Below, piece after piece: positions 51,170 to 63,700 of a stretch of 64,000 nucleotides of DNA. Position 1 is the first letter of the stretch, and the number at the start of each line of letters is the position of its first letter. The notes beneath the pieces are model-generated. The model was given only the letters and a program-made list of their open reading frames with translations, ran no database searches and was not told the DNA's origin. Origin of the DNA: Chrysoperla carnea (lineage: Eukaryota > Arthropoda > Insecta > Neuroptera > Chrysopidae); contig NC_058338.1 in the NCBI RefSeq assembly GCF_905475395.1, positions 39,427,435 to 39,491,434 on the forward strand, given 5' to 3'. Position numbers and translations under genes: made by a program.

Positions 51170-51305
51170 ACAAATTCATAGCGCAGAAGCTGCGTTAGCT
51201 AAGCGAATTATTTCAGAGATTGAAAAAAGATCACATTTTTTTTGAAATCGAACGTTATTACATTTTTAATTTTCAAGAATTTTTATTTCGATAACTAAGC
51301 GTCCA
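51170..51305 (-). repeat. Dispersed repeat (inverted relative to 9414-9540)
   Basis: On the minus strand it reads TTATCGAAATAAAAATTCTT, TTTTTTCAATCTCTGAA, TTAGCTAACGCAGCTTCTGC and GCGCTATGAATTTG, co-linear with the copy at 9414. Confidence 0.6.
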
Positions 51306-52484
51306 GCAAATTGATGAACATAGTTGCCAAAAAAACATTTTGAATTATAAAAAAACATTTGATATCTGTGATAGCTTTGTTTTTTTAAGTAAATGAAAGC
51401 TTCATTTCCTCGTTGGAGCACTCCCTAGTTGTGGTTATTTTAAAAATGGAAATGTATTTAATAGATGTTAATACTTTTGTTAATAAGTTCACATCAAATC
51501 TTAGTACTCGACTTACACAGGAATATAAAAGTAATGCTTTTGACCAGAAATTTTCACCTTTTTTATAAGGATCTCACCGTTTTAGCACATGGGATCTTTG
51601 AAGGTACCCTGATTCCATTTTAGTCATTAATTAATATAAAGTTTGTGTGAGTTGATATAAGCCGTTTAGTCAAAGCAGATGCAAAGGATTTACTGAGCCT
51701 GTTCATTTTTCATGTTTTTGTACTATTTCCCAGCTCAATCTTTCATTTTTTTTTTTTTACATTTCAGAGGCTATGTAGTATTCACACTAATTTTTCTTTT
51801 AATTTTTATAAATAAATATATTTATAATGAAGTAAACTTAAATAATATCATGAACAAACATAAAATCTAAGTAAATACATGTTGGTGTATCACCTACATT
51901 TATGTTATTACGTGTACATATACCTAGTATAAATTAAATACAGTTCATTAATCAAAACTGTATGTTTATGTTATTTTATAAAATAGTATTAAAATTTAAC
52001 GAAATAGGTAGCTAGCTGTATTCTGAACTAAACTAACTACATACAGAAATCTATCACATATCGTAGGTACATGAACATAGGAGTACTAGACTAAACTACA
52101 TGATATTAATACTGAAGTTTCGTAACGTCTAATGAAGCTCTTATACTATGATATTAATATAATTTTAAACGTCTGTGCAAAATTGCCACACACTCTTCCT
52201 GATATTTTGCTTAGAAATTTTGTTTTAAAATTCGACCTCTTTACATTATTTTAAAGATGATTTTTTATATGAACTAAGTCTAAATAAATTATGAACATTT
52301 TTGGGGTGGGGACTTAAAAAGTAGGAAAATTGATTGGTAAACATTGGTTTTATGGTAAAACAGCAAATGGATTATATGTTTCCATAGATTTCTGCAAAAC
52401 TAGTCCTTGATGGAATTATATCACGTGTAGAATACGTTTAAGACTATTTTGAAACACACTGTAAAATTATGATTAGTATATAAA

Positions 52485-52957
52485 TCCCTATATATTATAA
52501 ATGTGAAAGTAAGGATGTTTGTTTGTTTGTTTGTTTGTTACACTTTCACGCAAAAACTAACGAACGGATTTGAATGAAACTGAACAATAATGTAGCTCTT
52601 ACATCAAAATAACACATGATTTATAATTTATACAGATATATAAAAAAAAATTAAAAATCTGACATTTTACTGTTCCACCAATGGTCATCATTTTGAACCA
52701 TAAATTAAAGATTTCTGTAAACATTTAAAATAGTAAATGTCAAACAAATTATGGCCATCCTTTTTTATATACTCAATGAGTACCTTCTGACTATTTTATA
52801 CTTTGAAAAATTGAAAACTGCATATATTTTAGCTGTGTAAAATAATCCCTTTAAGTGTTTTATGGATGGGGGATAAGTGAGATTAACAGAGGTAGAGGTA
52901 TAATAAAGCGATGGTTTTTACTTTTAAGCCCAGTGAAGCGGGCGGGTATCAAGCTAG
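52485..52957 (+). mobile_element. Non-autonomous Helitron, about 473 bp
   Basis: The element begins TCCCTATATATTATAAATG and ends in CTAG (52954-52957), inserted between A (52484) and T (52958), as Helitrons are. About 10 bp before the end, GCCC (52928-52931) pairs with GGGC (52940-52943) to form the subterminal hairpin. Near the 5' end are five GTTT units and then CACTTTCACGCAAAAACTAAC, a layout I recall from insect Helitron-like repeats. No Rep/helicase coding is present, so it would depend on an autonomous partner. Confidence 0.65.
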
Positions 52958-55900
52958 TGCAATATATAAATTATTTCAACAAAAACTTATAATATGAAAT
53001 GTGTGTAATGCTCTTGTTTTAAAACAAAATATATTGTTGTTAAATTTCAACAAATAATCATAAATTTTAAACTATATTCTCTGCATAATGAATGTTATGT
53101 GGTATAAACAACCTTTATTGTACATTCAATTCATTTAAAACGATTATTATTTTGCAAATATCAATAATCAATTACATAATTTTTCCTTGTTTTAATTTCA
53201 AAAATAAAAGCTAAAAAATAATCCCACAAATTTTCAAAAATTTATAAATACAACTATTATAGTCATTATGACAAAAGTCGCTCATGTACTTTTATTTTTT
53301 AATATCAGTATTCCCTTACAAATGTAAATCAGCTATTTCTTTGAAAACCGAAAAAAAATCTTAAACTTTTCCCAACTTGAATCATTTTAACAGTATGTTT
53401 GCAGTTATCTGCTCTTAAATAAGAAAAAAACATATCCCAAATATAGTTGTATTTGAACCACTTGTTTAAGTCGTTAACTACTTAATGAATGTTAAATATT
53501 GTATTGAAATTAGCAACAAATAAACAAATGGTCGAAACCTTTGAATATATTTCATTTAATTATTGCTTGGAATATAATTAATCAATTTTCAAACAAAAAC
53601 AGCATGAAATTCGGGCAATTTGATTGAGATCTACAAAAGATAAATACATTTTCCAATTATAAAAAATCATTTTAATGCAAGTCAAAAGTATCGTCCAATC
53701 TGCATTTTTCAAAAAGGCTCGAACTCGTAGCCCCAAGCAAGGGAAGGATATACACCTGACATAAAGATATACACAAATTGGCATAATTTCGGGAAAGGCT
53801 ATAATGTATTGCGAAACAGGTACCTATAGATAGCGAATTGTCTATTTGTTACTACGTTAAATTTTGTTCACTTAAACAAAGGGGAAATATACGCCTCATA
53901 AGAAAACATCATTTTCATGAAGCCAGGTGAATGGAATTTGATTCATAGTAGCAAAAAGGTCCATCGCTATCTGAAAGTCCATATTTTGCAATGCAAACAA
54001 GTCGACAGAGTTAGGATCTTATAAAAATCATCTTTAAAAATTTTCTCCGACCCGCTTTAAACTTTAGTTTAGGTATGATCAGCTCTTCTATTAAAAATTT
54101 TAATCTTGATTTTAATTGAAAAATAATCTTGACTAATTTTAATTGAAAAACATGACTCGTAAGTATATTTCCTTTTAATTTGGCAGATATTTTTCTAATT
54201 AAATGCAAATTTTTTCATTAAATAAATTATTAATCATAATATACAATAAATATGACTGCACTCACTAATTACATAAAAAATAAGATTATTAATAACGTTT
54301 TGAGATTAAAGAGGGCAGTCAAGTGTAAAATGAATACTATAACAATATTTTTATTGGCAACAGTTTATTAGACTTGAAATGTTAGAACTTGTTCGTAATT
54401 AATTATCACATATTCACTTCTATACATACAGGTGTTTTATTTATTTTTCTAAACTAATTTTAATCTTGAACTAATTTCTAAACTAATTACCTTGTTTAGA
54501 TAGGAATGATAATTGACGGAGAACTATTGTAATGGACTCATAATTTCACAGATTTATTATTAGCAAAAACTTAAATTTTTTAAGGAAAACGCATTTGAGA
54601 AGTTATTGAAAAAAAGCGCATCTGAAATTTTATATATGTCATATTTGATAACTCGGAAAGCAATATGTGAACTTTAGCTAACAAATCTTCGGTTATTATT
54701 TTTTTTTTTTAGTGCGATTTCACGAGGAAGGATCAAGTACCTATTTGTACCTCCGGCAATGACTCTCCCCGCGTATATATTACCATCATTGCCATTTCAG
54801 CTACAGTCTATCATAAACTTTATTAAAATTTCATTACTTTCATAATTTTATTTTGGAAAATTGTTAAATTAAAGAAACAGTGCTGTATTTTTTAACAATC
54901 TTAGTTTTAAAGTAAGCAGTAAGTAATCTTCACCTATAATATTTTCTACATTTTTTTCGCAAATAGTTAATGAGGTTAATGAGGCAATTACAAAACTAAA
55001 TAACTAAAACAATTTAAAATGGTATCTGCTATTTTTGGGGAAATTCCATTCGTTTCAAGTAAAAATATTAATATTGTAAATAAAGCAAGATATCCGTTGA
55101 TTCCAGTTATGTTTTTTTTCAGGCTGGATGACATATATAGAAATAGCAAATACATATTAATAATTAATTTTTTTGCCAGTATTAGTCTATTTTTTTTTTT
55201 TAAATTTTTGACCGTCTTTAAAATTTTTTCTTCGTTTAACTTCTGCTGTAGCCTTTAGAAAACTTATATGCTACGATTACCATAAAACTACAAACTAAAA
55301 TAGATTTCCTCGTATATGGGCCGAAAAAAGTAAGAGAGTTGAAAAGAATGATTTTAGATGAAAAATTTTGACGTAAATTGGTCATTGGGAACGTAGGAAT
55401 AAGTATCTCGTGTTATAAATGGTCAAAATTTCTGAAACTTTGGGATTTATTATTATTCCCTATTAAGTTCTTAAATTTAATTTCTCGATTAATTAATATC
55501 GGTTGAAATCAATTTTTACCATAGCTTTAGCATAGAAATTGCAATACGATATAGATAATTATCTTTTTTTTATTGATATTTATATTATTTTGGTAATCTT
55601 ATTTGTACAATAAAAGTATCCATTCTCAGTTTTTAGTAACTTATTTTAAGGAATCATATTTTTGACGTTATTTTTTCTGACAAATAAATCATGCAGTGGT
55701 ATTTTACAGGTGTAATAGTTCCTTAGAACAGAATCGAGTTAAGTATTAAATTCCTATCTCCAGAGTATATAAAATACATATATAATTCTATATTAGCACC
55801 TATATGTATGTAAACACATAGATTTTCCGTCAATTCAAAAGCCTATATATACAAATAATACACATGCATGATGCATGATGTAAACAATGTCTACATTAGC

Positions 55901-56295
55901 TGTAGGTATACACTATACATTCGAATGTATGAATTGGTTTTAAAACACACCATTGCGTAGCACACATAGCACATGTTATATTTATATAACAGCTTAGCGC
56001 CTTTATAAAGTAAACAACACCCAACTGTTAACATACTCGTTTACGATATACCTACATTTACTCATAACTAAATATGTCACATATTCGATTTAAACCTACT
56101 ACTAAGAGTAACAAACAACATCATTGCTGGAAGATAAAAGCTTATAATAGTTTTTATTTTGTAAGTGTTACTGTTGAAAGGGTGTACAGTTGTGATGTGG
56201 AGCTACTGGATTAGTCAATATTAGTTCTTTCCAAGTATTTTTTGTATAAATTGACTGTATTTAAAGATCATGCTATTGTTTATCTTATATATTTA

Positions 56296-56473
56296 CTAGC
56301 GGACCCGACAGACGTTGCGCCAAATTTAAACCCAAACCCATTCCGCTAAGCCCAAATTCTACTCTCATATATTGGACAGGCCACGGCCTAACCTTCGGCT
56401 TTTGGCCGTGGCTGAAGCCTTCGGCAGTGGAGCTCTGAATGTTTGCATATAGTTCTAATAAATACTTGCTCAC
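56296..56473 (-). mobile_element. Transposon fragment ending in a CTAG terminus
   Basis: The minus strand ends ACGTCTGTCGGGTCCGCTAG followed by T, similar in form to Helitron 3' ends, and is much less AT-rich than its flanks. Internally GGCCACGGCC (56379) and GGCCGTGGCTGAAGCC (56404) can pair as an inverted repeat. A 62-codon open frame crosses it on the minus strand but resembles no protein and is probably chance. Family not certain. Confidence 0.4.
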
Positions 56474-56522
56474 AATATCTAAATAACCATAAATAATATC
56501 TCAATACTATTAAAAATACATG

Positions 56523-56532
56523 GTAAATAGTA
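56523..56532. repeat. Target-site duplication of the SINE, left copy
   Basis: GTAAATAGTA, identical to 56798-56807 on the far side of the SINE. Confidence 0.8.
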
Positions 56533-56797
56533 GATTAGGTTAGGTTATATTGGCTGTCCACGAAGGTCACACTTAGGCTATAGAGCCCATTATGATACCA
56601 TATATGTGTTTTGCCACTTTTCCGCTGTTAATTTCATTTATCAGCTCCTCAATTTCAGAGGCTCAGTGTACCTCCTTCATACATATACCATGCACTACAC
56701 CAGCCCATCACAACTATTAATTAAATTACCCGCTACTCTAAGTATACCGTGGACGGAATTGGTTACGCCTTAACCAACTGAGCTAATAGGGCGACTA
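56533..56797 (-). mobile_element. tRNA-derived SINE with LINE-like 3' tail, flanked by target-site duplications
   Basis: On the minus strand the element starts GTCGCCCTATTAGCTCAGTT, a tRNA-like head with a perfect A box TAGCTCAGTTGG (56774-56785). The B box is missing: the sequence jumps from AGAGTAGCGGG straight to TAATTTAATTAATAG. A body shared with the copy at 23100-23345 follows (GGGCTGGTGTA...CATGGTATATG, then TTGAGGAGCTGA). The last 67 bp (56533-56599) closely match the 3' end of the LINE at 6889-6960 and finish in CCTAACCTAAT. The element sits between perfect 10-bp direct repeats GTAAATAGTA at 56523-56532 and 56798-56807, the mark of target-primed insertion. Confidence 0.85.
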
Positions 56798-56807
56798 GTA
56801 AATAGTA
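56798..56807. repeat. Target-site duplication of the SINE, right copy
   Basis: GTAAATAGTA, identical to 56523-56532. Confidence 0.8.
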
Positions 56808-57559
56808 AGTTGTAATAAATATGTAATTTTAACATAAAAAATAAATAGTTAATTGAAAGTTGTAATAATAAAAGTTGTTCTAAAGTTTTGCACAGAAAAT
56901 ATCTACGACCGAGTCTTTCTCTCGGCATAGCTCTCGACAGAAAAATTTCCTAGGAAAATTTAAGCCATAGACCTGGAAAAATCATTATGTTAGGAGGACG
57001 AGAAAGATATCAAGAGGATGTGAAATTGTGAGAAGAATAAACTGTACTTTTCAATGCTTAAATAATAAAAGTATATAAATTTAAAACAATTAGAAGAAAA
57101 AAAAAGATTTCATATGTCATAGGTTTTCTTAATTTTGTAAATTTCACTAATAACATTTATCGAAGAAACAATGAAAAGTATCAAATAAGAAAAACGAGAG
57201 ATATCGCGAGACGCAAAGTAGGAACTATGTTATGATCATATCTTCGTATATTTTAAATGTAGTGATTACTTTTTTATTCAGATTTGTTTTGATTTTTTTG
57301 CGGGTTTGAATGATTGATTATAAGCATGTTCAATTTTGTAAGACAATGCACATCATCATTTTGTGCTTTTTTTCTTCTGGCTATATTTTTTTAAATATAC
57401 AGTGCAACTTGTAGTCACTTTGCTATAAAATAAAACACAATTCCGAAAATATACAACAAGATAAAAATTATTTGAAAATACATATAACTGGATTAGTAAT
57501 TAATTACAAATATTAGTTTTGTGGTCCGCTTCCTTGCAGGTTTAGTGTTATTAGTTTCT

Positions 57560-57775
57560 TGTAAAATTTTGGACAAAAAATATAAATTGACAGATTGTAA
57601 AGTATTTTCAAAATATTCTCAAAATTCATGGCAAGCTGAATCGATTAAAAAAGTTTTAGTTTCCTAGGTAACACATGTCGGATGTTGGGGTCGTTTTAAA
57701 TTGTTGCACATTTTTTGGTTTTACCTCCCAACCATCAAGCAAATTATAACGTGCGATAAGGATCATAGTTCCAAA
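57560..57775 (+). repeat. Dispersed repeat (pair with 48535-48705)
   Basis: Same landmarks in the same order: TTTGGACAAAAAATATAAAT, TTGACAG, TTTCCTAGGTAACACATG, GGTTTTACCTCCCAACCATC, CGTGCGATAAGGATCATAGT. Confidence 0.6.
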
Positions 57776-60700
57776 AGCATATAATGTGGGGCAAATATGA
57801 CCTTAGTGTTGGATCTCTGCTACTTACGAGTTAATTTTTTGTTTCATTAACACTCTCGTTATACGCCCATTGTTTAGCATATTTAGCTTCTTGCACATAG
57901 TTCCATTTAGTTCCTTATTTCATACAATATTATGTGTGTATATTATTCCCTCAATGGAATTGTATTAGCACGTTTTGTTTTTGAATGCATAACATCGTTT
58001 TGAATGAATATCTAGGGATTTAAAATTATACAATCCAAACAAACATGTTACTTACATATTATTTTTTAGACGACTGTGTAGCTATGTTTGAAAGTTTTTA
58101 CTGTAATTATATTCACTGTGTATTTTTTTCATTCGAATTTATTTGCTCCGAACTCATATACCGTTCGTAATTCAACAAGAGTTAATTAAAAAATTCTCGA
58201 TAATTGTAAGTCGACTAAAGTTTATTTATCTAATTTTTGTGATACTACAACGAGTTATTCTAAAAAGGTCTTATCCGTATCTCAAATATATATAGTATTG
58301 TCATCGGTTCTTAATACACCTTCAGAATTTTAGAACATTCAAAATGAATGAAATTCTGTTACATACTTGGAATTATCCCTTTACTCCTCAAACTACGAAG
58401 AAAATTAATTACTGAAGGTTCATTGCGTTTTTAAGTAAATTGTATTGTGTTCAAAAAATGCTGTACTGTCTAGAACTAGGCATAAACAATTTTGTAAGTG
58501 AGTTTTGAACTTTTGAAATTATTCAGTACTTTATTTGCATCCAATGGTGCAGCATTGGCAGTGAAATTTGAGTCACTGATTGTCGGAAATTTCCACCGAC
58601 TAGGAAAATCTATGAAAGCATATCATCCATACCGTTTTCCCATAAGACCAATGTTAAATATGCCTTCTTTTGAAGTCAGTTATTTATTTAAATAATCGGG
58701 CAGCCCCCCCCTAAAATTTTCAGAATTGATTTAGACTTAGTCTCGCTTCATATAAAAAAAATTAAGCCTTTTTTCCAAAACTGCCCTGGCGATGGTGCTC
58801 TAAATACTTATTTTGCCAGCATTTTCAAAATCTTAAACTTTTCTGCCCCTTCCTGTACAAACAGGTCCAGTTAAGAAAAAGCATGTGTTTTTGTGTGTCA
58901 ATAAAAGTTGAAAAAAGTTTGATGTTGATATCTTAGACGATTTCTCCGACTCTAAATAAATCTAAATTTTTGAAATGAGTATTTATGGTTGATTCACCGA
59001 ATAAGTTTTACACTGCCAACAAAACAAACAGGTGACAAAAAAATAAATTATTATAAATATATTTATAAAAGACTATCCCAACCCTCTTTATTATTTAATC
59101 ATATTAACCCTCAAATAATTGATCTGAATAAATTTAGCAAAAATAAATAATATACTACCAAACTTATATAAATAATAAACTTGGATTCAATAGACTTCAT
59201 TGTTCGTTGTTCATACAAAGCAATAGTAGGGTAATGTGAATTACCCAAGATACGATATATCTTGAATCACTTTACAGCTATCTATGTGATAGCAACATAT
59301 GTTAATGACGACAAATTTTACTTGCAAGAAGGCAACTAAGAAAATAATAAATTGTGCTTTTTATTTCAAGAATTTTCTAAGAAAACACTTATCTTAGTGC
59401 TTCATTTATTTAGACTATTGTGTTTTGTTGTAAACCACATTCTATCAAAGTCTCTGCTTATTGGTGTGTATTTTGTTATTCTATAATACAGTTTAAAACA
59501 TAATGTAGCCATCATATACCTTAAATCAAGTAGCATACTCAACTATTGATAGATGATAATAGGTACGCACTTAATTTTACAATTATTTTGCCTGTACTTA
59601 TAGGTTACCTTGAGTAGGTTAGCGTAGCATAAGTGAAAAAAGAAGTCTCGGTTTTCCCAAGTTAATGAAAACATCAATTGAAATTGTTGCAGATCACTCA
59701 GATAATAGGATGTTTTAATTACATATATAATTTCATAATACTGTGCTTTAAAGTGAACTGCGGGGATAAAATGTTGAAGAAAACATATTTAGGCAACATC
59801 TGTGGAAGTTATTCTAGATACAATTTATGGCACATTATTTGTTTTATAGTTTGCAAAAATTTACTCTGTTTCACACTATTCAAACAAAAAGGCTTTAAAA
59901 ACATATTAAGTGCAAACACATAAATGTAAATAATTTCGGTCTCTGGTACTACATTCTTCCTTAGTATAAAACATAAACGTCCAATGGGTTTGGTATAAAA
60001 AAAACAGAGGATCGTGCTAATTCACTAGTCCGGAAATAATTTAATATTCATTACAATAGTTAATAATACTGTATATATATATATTTTTTATATAATAAAT
60101 ATATTAAATACTTGTTTTTTAAGGGATGATATTTAACAAAAATAACACTTTGTTAACATGTTGTTTAACTATAGTGTTAACATGTGTTTACATTGCATTA
60201 CATCTTTAGAAATCGTGTTAATGATGCTTATCAATTTTTTTTTTTTTTTTTTAAATAAAAAATCATTTATTTATGATTTTATATTTAAATATTAGTCTTC
60301 ATAAAATTGATATATTTTAAAATATGTCAATGATACTTGTTTTTGTTTGAAAAGTTGGGAGTGCATCTTTATTGGATATGAGAGAAACTCCGCTTTTATT
60401 ACAATAAATATGTTCATCGGCGTTGAAAAAAAGCGTAAAATTCAAAACCATAGCATTATTTTTTAGCAATAAAATTATTTTTGTTTCATCTTCAAAACGT
60501 TAACTCGTAAAATTATTAACTTGAAAAAACATTTAACTGTATTTCGTAAATTCGTAAAGACTTGTACCAGTCGGATAATTTATTTTCAATGTTAAGAATT
60601 TATGGCATTTTGAGATCATTAATCTGGTCTTAACTTCTTGCAAGGCTTTAACTTCTATAAATATAAATGTTAAATAAAAAAGGATATTTGATAGTTATAT

Positions 60701-63700
60701 GTTATAGTTATAATATTATAAATTAAAAAGATAAAATTAATAATTATTCGTTAATTTTAAATTTTACTTTCCAATAATTCAGGAATATTTACACTGTTTA
60801 ATTATAGGTTTTTTTCAGGCGCTAGATAGAATTTTGGTTTCAAAAGCTGAGGAAAGCATTTTTTCAATTGATTCTTGTTCAGAAAAACTCATAGATTAAT
60901 ATCCGGATTAATATGTTGCCAGTAACCCTTGGTCTAATTTTTGTAAATTCAAATAAAGCTAACCGAGGATTTTTGGGTTTCTTACGTTAAAAACGCTCCT
61001 TGTGATTTTTTCCTAAAATTCAACGTTTTTGAGTTATTAACAGTTGAAAGGAGTTCAAAACTGAGAATTAATGCAAATAAATTAAATTTTTGTGTTATTC
61101 AAAATCTTAAAATCATCTTTGAACATCTGTTATAAAGTTCTGAAGAGTAATCACAGATTGCTTGGTTCTAAAGCCTCAAATTTCAATTTTTAAAAACTGT
61201 TAAAGTTTTTACAAGTTTAAGAAGTATTAATTCATATGCAAAATTTAAAATTTTTGCTAATACCTTTAGTTTGGTCTCAACTCCTTAAGATGTTAATAGC
61301 ACTATACTCACCATTAATCTACTAAATAAGTAATTTAAAGCTACACGAAGATATTAACGTATCCCTCAATTACCAGCGCTCTAGACAGTCAATACTGAAC
61401 TGTCAACATGCGGATAAAATAATAATAAAATTAAATATTTGTATTGTGTGTAGAAATGATTCACGACCAACCATGAACCAACCATCATAACAAGTATATT
61501 TTCTTTGACTACTTAAATAAATGAATAATAATTTTAGTTTTTAGATAGAATATATCTTCTTCTATATTATATAAATATGTACCATGAAAAAGGTTCTTGA
61601 AGCCACTCACATAATATTTATTCCATATAAGAGGTAGTTGTATAGGTAAGCTCTTTATCTATATCGGTATAAGTACTGCAATGTTTTAATTTATTTATTA
61701 GCTATCCTGGTCAAAAGTCTAAATGAACAGTCATGGATTTTTCAGTCGTAGATGTTGAAATAGCCGCTGTGCAAAAATATATCAAAACCACCTACAAAAA
61801 AATTTGCGTAGGAGTGTGAGTGAGTGTAAGTGTCAATACAAAAACATCATTTTTTGAAAAACACATTTATCTAAAAACTTTTGCACTTGGATCATCGTCA
61901 TTGAGACTTTTGACCGCGGTACCAAGAGCTTCAAAGTCTCACAACATGATAAAATTTGACTAAAACCGGATTCCCATAAGCTAAGAGTCGGGTACTTTAA
62001 AAAATCTAAGCAATTAGCAATAGATTTGTTTCGTAATGAGCAACGGGGAGAATTAAGAATACGCCATGGTAGTTCCAGAAGTAGTCATTCAATTTGGACC
62101 AGTCTTGGACCATCATCATAGTTAAGGTTAGCTCGTTAGAAATTACAGTACGGGACAAGTAACGAATTATTTTAAACTTGGTTGATGTCATTTGAGCTAT
62201 AGAGGAAGATAAGATCAATGCAATATCGAAAACCTACCCTGAATTACTTTGCGGCGATATTTGAAGAAAATTTTGCCATGATTTAAGGATTATGACAGAA
62301 AACTACTCCATTCTTTTAAATTTTAATTCCAAATAATAAAGCAACTTTTCAAAATTAATTAAGTTTTCCTTTTAAATCACTTCAGTACATATTTCGTAGA
62401 TTTTTAGTGATAAACCAATCTTAATCCAAAAAATACTACCCTTAACTAATTTTAACATAATTTTGAAAAATCATTCTTCTCCGAAAACTCTAAACAACGA
62501 ACTCAGATTTTCCAAACTCTTTCTTAAACTGTATCAATTAAAGTCAAACGTATGACGGCGAATCTTGTCGACCTTCCCATACATATATAAGAGTGCAGTC
62601 ATATATGAATTATTATAATACTAGGTACAATAATAATATTTAAGAAACCCTTAGTGAATTATGATGTCCAAACAATGTTCAATGTACAATGTACAATGTT
62701 GTTGTTGTACATTTTTATACCCATACAATTACCCTAAAGTGTCACATATGGCTTAGATATACAAAACAATAAAATATATATTGTATACACTACTTAATAA
62801 TACTTTTCATCTAATATTTACTCTCTTTAAATATAAATACATACATGTAGAATTGTTTCTATGAGTATTTCAAAGTAAATAATGTTAGCTTTTTAACATA
62901 AGCGATAAAAACCACGAAATGTTTAATTTTTAGTCGACAAATTTTTAATACATGGGTAGGCTATGTATTAAAAATTTTGCTAAAGGTATAAAAATGTGTT
63001 GTTAACAATTTAAGTTTGCCAAAACAATTATTAAAATTAAACAATTATTAGCCGTAAAAAAACATTTATTCGTACATATTTACTAATTTTTATCTGCTGA
63101 CAAAAAACTTACAAACTTTTTGAATTCTGCAGTTTCTTAATCAATAGATGAAATTCTCCTGTGTCTATGACTTTTATCAATAAACTTGAAGCTTATTATA
63201 TTTTGATTAAATGCAAAGAAAGCTAACTTTTTTCGTTTTTATGAAGACTAAATTTCTAATTTAAAGTGATCCAATATTGAAGCAACCCGAAGAATTAAGT
63301 CCAATATTATGTCAGAACATAATGGTATAATGAGGGATACTTTTCAATTTTTGTTTAATTTTTTTTTTTTTTTTTTTGATTGGTTAACTACAAAAGGAGG
63401 TATCAGCCATCATTGCTTTATAAATCAAACTCTACGTAAATAATTGATTGTTGCTGAGTAAGCTGTTTTTTCACCATTTTCCGATTTTTAAATGAATCAC
63501 AGGTACCATTTTCTTACTTGTTTACACTTAAATAATAATAAGAATGATCCATGAATATCTTAAAATAAAATTGAAAATTTTAATGCAAAATATAAAATTT
63601 AAACTATTAATAAAATATAATTATATATCCATGGATTTAATATAGTTAATTATAATTTAATTTAAAACAATAATTAAATTTATTACAATTTAAAACCACA

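Noticed and set aside
56774..56797. tRNA gene
   Set aside because: The perfect A box is part of a SINE. There is no B box, no cloverleaf and no acceptor stem.
62006..62218. 70-codon minus-strand frame
   Set aside because: It looks slightly protein-like but stands alone, with no recognised motif and no splice or poly(A) context.
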